Of a stretch of DNA of 64,000 bases, positions 24,279 to 35,347 are shown one piece after another. The translations under genes and the position numbers were made by a program. The stretch lies in the NCBI GenBank assembly GCA_900708905.1, contig CAADRB010000073.1, forward strand, positions 248,882 to 312,881. The letters run 5' to 3'. This stretch comes from Hymenolepis diminuta. Taxonomy: Eukaryota > Platyhelminthes > Cestoda > Cyclophyllidea > Hymenolepididae. Each line of letters opens with the position of its first letter. The first letter of the stretch is position 1. The notes below the pieces were generated by a model, which worked only from the letters and a program-made list of their open reading frames with translations, did not search any database and was not told the DNA's origin.

Positions 24279-26072
24279 TACTCACATTTTTTCTCCAATC
24301 CTTTTTCCCCAAATTTATTAGAGTCCTATATAACCCTTCTCATGACGATTTTATCAGATATTTATATGGAAATAAAATACAACAGGAAAAGAAGGAAATC
24401 ATGCAATTAAATTTCTGCACTTCTCAGATATGGTCTCTTTGACACTTCCTGTTAAATATTTGAAACACAAAACGCATATAAATTCAAAACCTCTATAAAG
24501 GAGGAAAATCAAGTTAAAATATTGTTAAATAAATCATTATTTGTCAATCAGTCAACTGAAATTATGTACATTAGTGAATTACATGTTCAAACGGGGCGAT
24601 TATTTCTGGGTAAAATTTAAATATATCAAACCGGATCTTGTTCAGAATGGTTCCATAATATTTACTCCTAGTGCGATGAGTAAGAGATGACTGGAGTTTT
24701 ACAACAAACTGGAAATTACCCAATAAATTGCATGAAAATTCTTCCAATTCAATGATTTTAATTAATTTAAGTTTTGTATCCTCATCGATCATCCTTTCTA
24801 GATATCATCCACTTCACTATTTCACTGTTCCTTGCTAGAAACCAGGAATTGATACCATTTTGCCATTCAAATGATATTTAAGTTCAACCTGTGCATTAAA
24901 ATTTCCATTTTTTTCAAAAAAATAGCAGTTTCTTACTTAGTCAATCAGAAGTTTATAAAATGACTTAATTATTATTCTTTCAATCATATAATTATAAGTA
25001 ATATCAACCTCTGAGGCTAAAGAATATGTATTAATGGGATGGTTTAATGAATTTATTGTTTAACTTGTTGGAGTATTTATAATTTTATGAGCTTTTGATG
25101 AAAGTGTTTTGAAATCGCGACTTAACTGAAGCACTTTATTGAGTACTGGAGATAATATTACCCCCAAATGACCAGTAATATTATGAAATGAGAGAGTTTT
25201 TATTGTCAATATGAGAATAAATAGGCCTAATCAATTGCATCGGGTGAATGAACCGCAAAATTTCATCCACAATGAAGTGAAAAAAGTTCCACATTTTGAA
25301 TATGATTTTGAGGAAAACAATGGAAGCGTTATTTTAAATTTGCAAATAAATTTAAATGCGGTGTTAACAGAGTTATATTTTCTATAAAGGTGAAAATTTT
25401 TTAATTAAGCGAATAAGGTTATATTTGTTATCAGTTATCAGATTTGATGACAATAAATATTAATTAATATTATTTTAAAAAAATTAATAATTGTTAAAAC
25501 TACATTTTCTACAGCAATACAATGCAATACGCATTTATTGTACTTTCCTCTTTTTCTTCTCCACAAATTTTGAATTTATTAGGATAATGACAAAATAAGA
25601 AATAAAATTTAATTCAAAATATTTTAATAAAATATCTGACAGCACTGCATTATCATTTCAAAAAGTATACTGATTAATTATAACACATTTATTTGTTTTA
25701 ATTTGGACCGATTACTCCGATCCATTAGTTCCCCACAATTTCCTGTCCTAACTACCTTGTTTTCTAGCTGACATATTTGCCGAAAAATTAAACACATTGT
25801 TTTATTTCTTCTTTTTTTTCATGCACTTCGTTTTTGAAACTTGGAGAATATTTCCCCTGGTGTTCTTATTAATGTACAGCGCAGTGTAATTTCGAGGAAA
25901 ATTTGTGATAAAAATGTCTTCTCAAATCGTAAAAAAAGGTGTAGGTGAACAAGAAATAAATTAAAAAAGCCGATTTTCTATCAAAATATTCTGAATAATT
26001 ATTTAATTATATAAAGGAATGAATAAATGATCGTTCGTGAAGAAGAATTTTGTCATGCATTACTGGGAAACT
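24279..26072. other. Non-coding region
   Basis: No supported gene. The minus-strand ORF at 24571-24792 has no splice or family support. Homopolymer-rich throughout. Confidence 0.4.
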
Positions 26073-26436
26073 TGTAGTGAATGCAGCACAAATAAACCTT
26101 TTGCTAAAGCTTAGGAATCCTCTTTGAAAACCAACTGCCTGTTGGCAAGTAAAACTCGCCTCTATCAGAGCCCGGACTATGCTCAAAGTAGCAAGAATAG
26201 AGAAGGTATTGAGTGGGTAGAGTTCACTGCACATTATGGGTTACTGCCAAAATGCTTAGCCATTAAATACAATCAACCCTACGTTGCAGGAATACTAATA
26301 ACTGATAGACTGGGAAGATCTTTGCACGCATGCCGTCCTTGCTCGCCAAGCAATCGGTATCACCTCGTACTTTCAAGAATGCTCAAGTACGCGCGAAATT
26401 CCTCTGGTCAGCCTTGGTAGCGTTGTGAACTCCACA
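26073..26436 (-). repeat. 3' LTR of the gypsy element (LTR family R2)
   Basis: On the minus strand it begins TGTGGAGTTCACAACGCTAC and ends CACTACA, and it aligns along its length with the solo LTRs at 31360 and 33405. It even shares the AGCAAAAG.TTATT.GTG segment with the 33.4 kb copy. It is clearly more diverged than those two are from each other. Confidence 0.75.
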
Positions 26437-26753
26437 GTATTCCCCCTCTAGAGTGTTTTCAGGCTGATAAAATGTTGAAAATACACTCGATGATTAGTTA
26501 TTGTACGTATTCGGACATTCGAGAAGGCAAGGTAACTCTCCAACCTCAAAGAATCCGAGAAAGTTTGGATCGAGATATAGGAGAAGGTAAAATGGTAAAA
26601 TTAACAATATCTTGAAGTAGAAACTGGGCTGAAAGAGAGGAAGGTTGCACAGTATCTTTAGAGGCGAACTGAGCAGAAGTATTGAAATAGTGTACATTAT
26701 CAGAGGGCAGAGACACAGAATATGAATGATTAGAGTGTAGAGATTGAGGGGTA

Positions 26754-28503
26754 TCAGTAGGTGTTTATTTCATTGGGAAGATCTAAGTTGATCGACTTCA
26801 ACCTGTCAACGCTCACTGAATCCTTAGTGTTTCTGCGATCCAGGATAAAATATTTGGGTTTGCGTCCCATGATTCCACCTTTATCGAGAAGAAAGATAAC
26901 AATCTGTTGCAGTACTGCTCCGACTGCCACTTGAAACACATCTTCTTTAGAACAATTCGGGTTGCACTTGACGTATCGAGATGGTTTAACCTGGATATTT
27001 TGGAAAAGTGTTGCATCACAGCAGTAGGCACTGTTTTGGTTTTGGGTGTCATTGTAAGATGCTTTGGGCTACTGTTAAGCAGTTTCGTAAAAGGCTGTAG
27101 GATTTGATAATAATTTGGAATGAATCTGCCGTAAGGGAACGGCGATAACTTTTTACTGATTGGGAAATAGGGTAATCAATAATAGACTGAGTCTTCTCGG
27201 GCAGAGAGTAAATATTATGCCTGTCGAGGTGGTGCCCAGGGAAATCAATTTTATTCTGACTAAAAATGTACCTCCGTCATCTCTAAACCACGGAATACTT
27301 AGTCCATAGACATTTAAAATTAGGAAGACCAAAGAGCAAACCCAGGTACTTGAAGAGACGGCTGTTTTCACTGTTGAGAGCATTGATCTTTTGTGGTTAG
27401 GTTTAACAAAATCCCTAGCGGAAAAAAAGATTTCACCATTTAGGTGAAGTGAGAAATTTGGGATATGAAGGAGGGGGTAGTGATTTGGGACAATTATTTG
27501 GTTGAGAGAACGCCAATCTTCACAGGGTCTCCAGCCGTGGTTATTCTTTGGAACAATGTGCAAGGGAGAAGTTCATGAATTATTTGAAGGTCAAACGTTT
27601 CCTTAGGATACCATTGCTGAAATTCTTCCTGTCAGGATGAATACGGCGTGCTTTGGTGAATACGGACTGTCCATAATAATGATATGATATTACACCTCAT
27701 GATTGGGTTCAGCCATTTTAGCTACAAACTCAGATAGGATGTTAGAGAAGGCATTGCTGATAGGTAGGAAGACATTTGGGCCGATTGAATCTGGGATATT
27801 AGTAGCACAGATGACGTGGAAAGAGAGCAGAGTATTATTTAATGAGCGATCCTTAAGATTGACAAATAAATGGAATCTAGGGATGAATTCAGCACCAGTA
27901 ATTAGTTTTTGGACATCGAAATTGGGGACACCAAATGGGGATTCACAACAAAGTCCTAAATTCGGGTTAAAGATTTTTGGACTATTAGTCATGATCTTAA
28001 TATTGTTTGCTCCCTAGAGAGTAAGATTATTGGGTTGAAGAAAATGTTTTCTACAGAGCGATGGATAACGCTGACTTTATATGAAGGAGGCCACTGATGG
28101 AAAGACTAGGACCAGTCGTCGAACTTACTGACCGGCGGTGAAGTTTTCCTAAGTAATTTTGTCAGTCTTGGAGTATTTGAAGCCTGGCTGACATCGTTTG
28201 GAAGAGAAGGAAAAGCAAGTTAAAACTTCGCTTTTGCTTGATAATGCTCTGTAATTTGGACCTGTTCTTCAGTTGCCGGAACCAGACATGTGGATTACTT
28301 GGGTCAGAGAAAGGATAAGTAAAAGTAGCACACACTGCGTTTACTCCAGGTCCTGTTTCATAGGACATTTTGGGGCTAGGGAGAGAGGAGAAAAGAGCGA
28401 CTTTGACGCAAATAGTGAGAACTGATGAAAGTTGTCGAAGTTGCGCAGAGAGAAAATCACAGCGCCAGAGAGAAGTGGAGAAGGAATACATCAGGGTGAG
28501 CAT
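26754..28503 (-). pseudogene. Broken gag-pol of the gypsy element
   Basis: Recognisable pieces on the minus strand: gag (28503-28162, VNAVCATFTYPFSDPSNPHV then WFRQL), the protease C-terminal part (27992-27690, NPNLGL then KLITGAEFIPRFHLFVNL), and RT (27563-27153, HIVPKNNHGWRPCEDWRSLN, then NHYPLLHIPNFSLHL). Last come the RNase H start and integrase end (26939-26754). The RT catalytic YxDD region is not seen; the frame jumps from the FFSARDF block to a later segment, implying deletions. The protein cannot be functional. Confidence 0.8.
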
Positions 28504-28533
28504 ATCGCGTCAGGATCAACAATAATATAGCGG

Positions 28534-28908
28534 ATGCTATACAAATAAGCGTTTTTCATACTCTAATCCAAATAGCAGAGTCCTCTAGTAACCCGATAAC
28601 TCAAACCAATCTGTTACTTGAAAGACGAATTCAACGTTTTTCAAGAGGAGCTAATGAAAATGATCGCAAAAATTATTATGTAACTGGTTACGCATATGTG
28701 AAATATTTATCTGAAAGAAGACGAATTTTAATAACATTGGTGAATAATAATATTCTAATGAAATTGATTTAAATTTCATTGTATGTTATATGAGTAAGTG
28801 AAAGGAAACAAAAATGATCACAACGCGAAAAATGAAGATACTTTCGACACGATTTGATGTACTGATCGGAACTTGCCAAGAGATCTATAGCGTTGTGACA
28901 CCGCTCCA
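28534..28908 (-). repeat. Diverged 5' LTR of the gypsy element
   Basis: The inner end reads TATAGCATCCGCTATA (minus strand), identical in core to the ends of the solo LTRs, with GAGGACTCTGCTA just upstream as in the 33.4 kb copy. The outer end (TGGAGCGGTGTCACAACGCT) matches the LTR start. The middle is badly eroded. The length is close to that of the other LTRs. Confidence 0.6.
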
Positions 28909-30695
28909 TCCAGGAGGAGCGTTGATAGTTTCCTTTACCATAGTTAGGGAATTTTAAGCTTACTTAAAAGCATGTCTACATGAAATTTTTAAAAAGGATA
29001 ACCGAATTAGATTTATTTCATAGTTCTAATAATTATATAAAATATTATAAAATGTCAATCAAATGCAAAATCTCCTTAAAAATTAATTATAATCAATTTT
29101 GTGCGGCACTTTTCTGCCTTTAAAACCGGGAAGTAAAAGACTGCAATTGAACCGTTACTGACTGAATACCACTTCACGCATAATTAACTTTTGGAAACAC
29201 CTTTTTTGAGAATCTGCAAATGGATGTTTTGAGCACAAAACCCGGCTGGAGGTGCATGAAGGCTTTAGTGTCTCCACTTTTCTATCCATTTTAGAGGAGC
29301 TTTCAGACATAATATCTGCTGTAACGTCGTCAATGATATCATTTTTATATTGGAAGTTAAAATATGGTAAGAAAGAAAATATCCCGCATTAATGTCAAGA
29401 TATTTTAATGAAACAGAAAAAAAAAGATTCAACTTGATGGCAACTTTTGCATCGGATTTCTCCTCATTAATTGTCAAAATGCCAACTTTTTTTAAAAAAT
29501 GAACCTCTTATTTAAAGCTATTTTTTATGCAGTTCTTCTAGGATTTGTACTAACACCCATTTGTCTCTATTTTATCTGTTTGAGCTGAACCAAATGTCGC
29601 TATTTGTTTCTTTTTCCATTCACCTCCCGCTTAGCTTATCAATAAATATAAACAAAAAAGAGGGAAAACAATTTAGCATGAAATATTTAAATAAACTGAA
29701 ATGACAAGGCGGGGTTTTAAATTTTTGAAATCATTACTCATTTAGATCAACACAGAAATGGAGGTATATAATTATTTCAAATCAAGACTGCTCAACAGAG
29801 AGGAGAGAAAGTGCCTTCATAAATATAGCCTTTGGATTTAAATGCTACAAGTCGAGGCTGGAGAGAGTGGCAAAAGTCAGAAAAGATGCAGTTTGGCTTT
29901 GCAGAACTCTTTCTTCAACGTGCTAGAACTTAAAATGTATGCACTCTTTTACCAGTTCGTATTTTTAGTAAAATTATCAAATAAAAGTACCCATTACCTT
30001 TGGTAACTTGACGGTTCACGTTATAAAATCCCAATTTTAAGATTTGTCCCGGCATTCCAACAATTGCTTGTGTGCGACGTCTATTTCTCATTCAGCGGGT
30101 TTTGACTCATGATGGTCGATCTTACCACCTCAATTCCCACTTTCTCTCAGGGGTTGAGGAAGCAAGATGATCTTACCAGATATTCAACAGCTTGTTCTCT
30201 TGACAAAACCGCAATAGGATAGACAAAAAATTTTATTTTACAGATCCTCATTAACTTCGTTCAATCAGGGTAAATAAAGAAAAATTAATAGAATATTTTC
30301 AAATTAAAAATTTCATCGCTTTTGATTACATCACTGAGAAGATGTAACAATTCTAACAAGAGTTTTCTGCAAAGAGAAACGTCTTATTTAATAGATTGGT
30401 ATTAAAATTCATCTAAAAGTCATTTTCATTTTGAAATTATATATTGATTAAATACAGTTTAGGTAATAATTAATTCTTGGCTTTTAATTGTAAATCTATG
30501 CTATACCTCCAAAACTGAATCCTCGAATGTTTCCGGTATTTTAGTGGAACAAGTATTTGCAATTATTCTGGTTCTTCAAAATGTTTTGTTATTATTTTGA
30601 GTAAACGATTGAACAAACGATTATCGAACCCTAGACTAACTTCAACTTGACGTTTTGGAAAATTACAACAGATACATCCATTTTGAAAGTTTATG
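28909..30695. other. Non-coding region
   Basis: No gene supported. A weak R1-like tail (GACTCATGATGGTCGATCTTACC) occurs near 30105-30135. Confidence 0.4.
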
Positions 30696-30726
30696 TCAAG
30701 AATGCAAAATGCATGAATTTAGTTTT

Positions 30727-31359
30727 CTAATACATCGACGAGAAATGTCTGCGAGACTCGGTGATTTCCTCTCTTCCCATTTGGCATTCTTTTCTAGCTC
30801 TGACATTTAATGTTTGCTTTAGAAGGTCATATTTCAATAAATATTTCATCTTCAATTCGTAGAGCATTCTTAAATTTGGAATGATTAAATGAAAGCATCT
30901 ATCTAGCATTGCAATATTAAAGTATAGTGATTGCGTACCTACCCTCTTTTGAATCAGTGTTATAGGATAACAGAACCCAACAACAACTGCGTAGTGTTTG
31001 CACCTGTTGCATTCCGGATTATTAAATTCTTACGCATTTTCTATCAAGATATTAATTAAGAAGTGTTTAACTTCTAGCAACAAGTTTGTAGCAGCGAAAA
31101 ATTTGATCGAGAGAGGTGGTTAGTTAGTTTTCGTTTTGAAAATACATGAGGAGTCTTAACCCTAAATATCACAGTCAAAGAATAGAGAAAGGCAAAATTT
31201 GAAGATCTTTTTGATAAGCAAAGACATCTCTGAAGCTTGAGTTCCGATTTGCGCCTCTTTAGCCTTGGCATATTGCGGGATACATGGGGAATAGTTTCAA
31301 GATAATTGGGGACAATCGAGATGAAATTCAGGAAAGTAAAATTGACTTCTTCTGTAGCC
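30727..31359 (-). CDS. Candidate multi-exon gene D, possibly decayed, with a 36-nt intron
   Basis: On the minus strand, an open stretch (31359 down to about 31074) starts with an acceptor-like CCCACAG and reads ATEEVNFTFLNFISIVPNYL then PRLKRRKSELKLQRC. A second segment (about 31030-30941) reads NPECNRCKHYAVVVGFCYPI and ends GGTAG|GTACGC. A 36-nt GT-AG intron (30940-30905) then joins in phase to a last segment, RCFHLIIPNLRMLYELKMKY..., ending TAG at 30729-30727. The link between the first and second segments is not resolved. Another frame over the end (30806-30696) holds SPSLADISRRCIRKLN, which resembles a SOCS box. The gene may therefore be frameshifted. It abuts a solo LTR. Tentative. Confidence 0.3.
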
Positions 31360-31714
31360 TGTGGGATTCACAATGCTAGCGAGGCTGATTGAATCTCGTG
31401 CACTAGAACTTCTGGGAAGTGCGATATGTAACTGGTCGAGTAGAGAACAAGCGTGGACACGTGTGCAGAGACCTCCTCAACCAGTCAGCAATCAAGATCC
31501 CTGGAGCCCAACGTGGTTTTGTATTTAATGACTCAGCTTTCGTCAACGACTCACATGTAGAAGTGATCAGTAACCTCTCTCCATTCAGCATCTTTCTGGT
31601 TCTTACCACTTTGGGCATAGACTAGCTAATTTGGGAGTGAATTGATAATAGAGAACTCTGTTAGAGGCTAATCGGACTGCTTAGGAGGATCACTTAGATG
31701 TAGCATCCGCTACA
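31360..31714 (+). repeat. Solo LTR (family R2)
   Basis: 355 bp beginning TGTGGGATTCACAATGCTAG and ending GTAGCATCCGCTACA, so it has TG...CA ends. It matches the copy at 33405 closely along its length and the LTRs of the 26-29 kb gypsy element more distantly. No internal retrotransposon sequence is attached. Flanking 5-bp duplications were not evident. Confidence 0.75.
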
Positions 31715-33404
31715 ACTCTCAGAATCTCATATTTTACGATCAAGCTCTTAGTTGTCCGATGCTAGACAAAATTGATTACAGTTTTCCCAAACTTATTATT
31801 GTGATAGAAGCTAGAAACTAATAAATTCAAAATAAATGCTTTTATTGAATAAAAGAAATTGTTTTAAATGCATCTATGAATATCAAAATTGTGGAAAGTG
31901 TTACTTCCAACGCTCATTTATTAGCTGAGTTCTAAACACTGAGCGAAAAAACTGGACAATGCCCAATTCAGCAATATGATAATATTAACATTTGAGAGGA
32001 TGAGGATGAATACAATTGCTGAAAATAATATTACAATGAAAAGGCTTTTAGCCATTAATTGTTCTGCTTGATATAATAATAAATATATATAAATATACGT
32101 ATATATATATATATAAACTTGATATAAAGCAAATCAGCAAATATAAAGCTGATGAGGCATATAAAGTATAAACTGGAACATGTTCTTTACAGTTATTTAA
32201 TGCTTAAAGATTTTTTCATTTATTTTAACTTGCCTTTAAAAAATGGCGCTGAAATTCAAAAAGAAGATTTAATATAAACAGCATTGGGAAGGCTCATTAA
32301 CAAATTAACTTTAGTTCACCCTGGATGAACTCTAATGAGCACTGACATGTTGAAATATCGCTGCCAGTTTTATTTATCTGTCCTTGGCCATAAGCGCGGA
32401 ATAAATAAATCGACATGATATGGCCAACCATGTAATTAAATCAACCGATTAGCAAGCTTCGAACATTGTAGGCACAAAGTTACCCCAAATTAGGGAAATC
32501 GTCTCATCAAAATTTATCTATTAAAGCATCGCAAAGGCAAGTTTTTCTTTTATGAGAGTGTGGACAACTTAATGCTCATGAAATTCAAACAAAGCAGGAC
32601 TCTTGATGTTCTGACATCAGTGCACTTTTCCTTCTGATCCTCTCTCACTTTTCTTTTCTTTAAAAGACTCGTTTGCGGTAACCTTTTTGAAGATATTATC
32701 GCATGATTAACATTGTTTGTCCTTCCGTGGGGTACATTTATCAAGATATCTTAGGGATCCGAATTCAGTACTAACATTGACATATCGATTCGAATCTGTA
32801 CTTTTTTATTAGATGTGCATGTGATCAGTAATATATTCAGTATTTAAACTGCGTACTTTGTTCTCATAAAGTGTGTGAATCTACTTATGGGGTACTTTAT
32901 TTGTCCACATATCAATCCATCACCGCCGATTTCTTACTTTTAAATAACACCGAAGTCACTTTATTAGCTGAATTCGGAAATGTTGAATCGATTCGTTAAG
33001 GAAAGACTAAATCACTATTGAAACGAAGAAAACTGACATGCTGAAATTAAAGACTTATTCTGATGGCTTTATTTCGAAGTTTCAATACATGATATGATAA
33101 TCAAATTCATAAATTGTCTATCTAATGGTAAAGCACAATAAAGATAATAGACGTAAAGCGTCTTTAAACTTAATTTAAATTTATTACTTCACTTTTTCAA
33201 AACAAATATTGCAAAATTTTAAAAAAAAACTACAATGAATCAGTGTAATTTTGTGGGAAGTTAAAAAGAATTTAATTAAAATTCGATTGCCTTTAATTTG
33301 TTCTGTTATGAGCCATTAATCTATAAATACCCCCCGGATTTAAATTACTGGTTATCCAGTGAATTAATAAACCTAATAATTTAATTCTATTTAATTAGCA
33401 CTTT
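31715..33404. other. Non-coding region between two solo LTRs
   Basis: No gene supported. It includes a TA-rich microsatellite (about 32070-32116). Confidence 0.45.
32070..32116. repeat. Interrupted (TA)n microsatellite
   Basis: Runs of AT/TA broken by AAAT and ACGT. Confidence 0.8.
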
Positions 33405-33779
33405 TGTGGGGTTCACAACGCTAACAAGTCTAATTGAATCATGTGCACTAGAACTTTCTGGGAAGTGCGGATGGGTAACTGATCGAGTAGAGAATAAGCG
33501 CAGACACATGTGCAGAGACCTCCTCAACCAATCAGTAATCAAGATCCCTGGAGCCTAGCGTGATTTTGTATTTAATGACTCAGCTTTTGACTCACAAACA
33601 ACAAAGAAGTGAGCAATGAATCCTCTCCACTCAGCATCTTACCGGTTCTTACCATTTTGGGCATAGCTTAGCTAATTTGGGAGTGAAGTGATAATGGAGG
33701 ACTCTGCTAGAGGCTGTTTGGACTGCTAGGAGGATTACTTAGGTGTAGCAAAAGACTTATTGGTGTAGCATCCGCTATA
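33405..33779 (+). repeat. Solo LTR (family R2), with internal tandem duplication
   Basis: 375 bp beginning TGTGGGGTTCACAACGCTAA and ending GTAGCATCCGCTATA. Close to the end it has GGTGTAGCAAAAGACTTATT followed by a second GGTGTAGCA; the 31.36 kb copy lacks this extra unit, while the 3' LTR of the gypsy element has an equivalent of it. Confidence 0.75.
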
Positions 33780-34901
33780 TTTTTAAAGTTTATTTAATTA
33801 AGGGTTTTTACATCAATAACCAACTCATTTTTTGCTTTAATACAAAAATGTTCACTCAAATGAATTTAGGAAAGAATAAAGGACATGTATTTTTCAAAAT
33901 CAAACTACTGCTGTTGGTCATTGCTCATACATGGTAGCAAGTTATATTCCTCATTAATATTAATTAAGTTAGACTTATTAAGTTATTTAAATTCTACAAG
34001 TCTCCAAATTAATAGATGTATAATGAAGAAGATAAACCGGAAGATGTCGAATATTTCAAAATTCCAATTGCGTTAGGAATGCAAGGAAGCTTTTGAGAAA
34101 ATACAATTTATGTAGGGTTGAATATACTATAACGTTTCAGGTTAAAATCCCACAGTGTTGCATAATGCTTGAATTAATTTGAACATGTAAATATATTCAA
34201 GTGGAAGGAAATCTCCTGAGAATTCACCTTGATTCAAATTAACTCTTATCAACCTGCTGGTGACCTGGCTACCAGAGGAAAAATATCAGGACATCTTTTA
34301 AACAGATGTATATACCCCAAAAACGAATTTACTCAGGTAGGAGAGGAAAAATCTTAAAACCCCTACATTTAAAAATAAAATCATATATCTGGTGGATAAA
34401 AGGTCAGACTTTAATGCTTTAAAACTTGAACTTTCTAATTAACTTCCTTGTTAAGACCCCATTCAAGGACGAAAATATGCCAAAAATCGTCAAAATTTTC
34501 TAAAGTATTGTGATATGAAAGATCCTATTTTATGGATAAATATTTTATTATCAGCTGATCTTCTTAGTGCGAATGCAATTTGAATAGAAGTGTCTTTGAG
34601 CTTTGTGGTAAGAAAATCATCTCCTCTTTGCTAAAGAAAATGCGGAGATTATTCGCATCCATTCGATGCTGCTATTTTATGTAAGGATAACGTGAGCTGA
34701 AGTACAATAGGTTTCCATGAGCTAAAAGGAATTCGCAATTTATCATTGAGACATCCACTCACAATGTGAAACAAAATGGTTTCACTTATTTCATGAATCA
34801 AAGGCACAGATACTTTTGGGTTACTTTGGTCACATAAAATGTTAATGGCACTTTAGGAGGAATCGTTGTTAAAAACTGAAATGTTTTCTTTTTCAATACA
34901 G
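33780..34901. other. Non-coding region
   Basis: Nothing recognised beyond short open frames expected by chance. Confidence 0.4.
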
Positions 34902-35000
34902 ACGGGCATGATGAAGGTGGCTTTTTACTTTCATTTTTTTAATATTTTTACTTTCGAAAATTGCCAAATATTGGATAAAAAATTTTGGATTGGAGAATAA
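34902..35000 (+). CDS. Candidate exon with signal-peptide-like start
   Basis: The acceptor TTTTTCAATACAG ends at 34901. The phase 0 frame reads TGMMKVAFYFHFFNIFTFEN then CQILDKKFWIGE to TAA. The MMKV start with a long aromatic stretch resembles a signal peptide, but the base composition could produce this by chance. Confidence 0.2.
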   Translation, partial: TGMMKVAFYFHFFNIFTFENCQILDKKFWIGE

Positions 35001-35347
35001 AGGAGGAGAATTTCTAACAATGTCGATGTAGCAAATTCTTCAAATTTCAGGAATGCTGAATTCGATATTATAATCCTGACAACAGAATATATTTCGGGGA
35101 CGATCTGAAAGCGCAAAACAACTGGGAAATATTTAGCTGTTTTCAGAACACAGAAGAGGTAATTAGCAAAACTGTTTCCATGGAAATTTCCGTAAAGTTG
35201 TATCACAGCGATAAGTAATAGATCTTTCCTCGCCTCAAAATACTTATAAATAACAAAAGATGCATTAGAAAACAAGTGTTGTTTTTCGAGCATTAACCTG
35301 GGTTTATTTATTAATTTCAAAGTCCTCCAATAAGCAAAATTTCCCAT
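34931..35347 (-). CDS. 138-codon ORF, uncertain
   Basis: One of the longest uninterrupted minus-strand frames in the window, with a true ATG (35347). It reads MGNFAYWRTLKLINKPRLML onward and is hydrophobic, with no recognised domain. A plus-strand frame over 35087-35218 (IYFGDDLKAQNNWEIFSCFQ...) is also open and looks more protein-like, so at most one of the two is likely real. A run of this length is at the border of chance expectation. Confidence 0.25.
   Translation of the reverse strand: MGNFAYWRTLKLINKPRLMLEKQHLFSNASFVIYKYFEARKDLLLIAVIQLYGNFHGNSFANYLFCVLKTAKYFPVVLRFQIVPEIYSVVRIIISNSAFLKFEEFATSTLLEILLLYSPIQNFLSNIWQFSKVKILKK
35087..35218 (+). CDS. Candidate exon (43 codons), competes with the minus ORF
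   Basis: After an AG at 35084-35085 (CTGACAACAG) the frame reads IYFGDDLKAQNNWEIFSCFQ and NTEEVISKTVSMEISVKLYH then TAA. A possible donor GAAGAG|GTAATT lies inside. The amino-acid use is well balanced for this A+T-rich DNA. Confidence 0.3.
   Translation: MYFGDDLKAQNNWEIFSCFQNTEEVISKTVSMEISVKLYHSDK

Larger units (their letters stand above)
26073..28908 (-). mobile_element. Ty3/gypsy LTR retrotransposon, internally deleted
   Basis: Read on the minus strand, the order is 5' LTR (28908-28534), leader with GTTGATCCTGACGCG, gag, protease region, RT, the start of RNase H, the end of integrase, and 3' LTR (26436-26073). The whole is 2.8 kb against 5 kb or more for an intact element. The RNase H motif VAVGAVLQQ is followed within about 20 residues by the integrase tail (TKDSVSVDRLKSINLDLP). 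The rest of RNase H and the integrase core are therefore missing. Gag and pol fragments sit in several frames with stops. The gag and protease text resembles CsRN1-like gypsy elements of flatworms. No target-site duplication was seen. Confidence 0.85.

Noticed and set aside
26124..26420. 98-codon plus ORF
   Set aside because: Lies antisense inside the gypsy 3' LTR and is not preserved in the other LTR copies.
27703..28017. 104-codon plus ORF
   Set aside because: Antisense shadow of the gypsy protease region.
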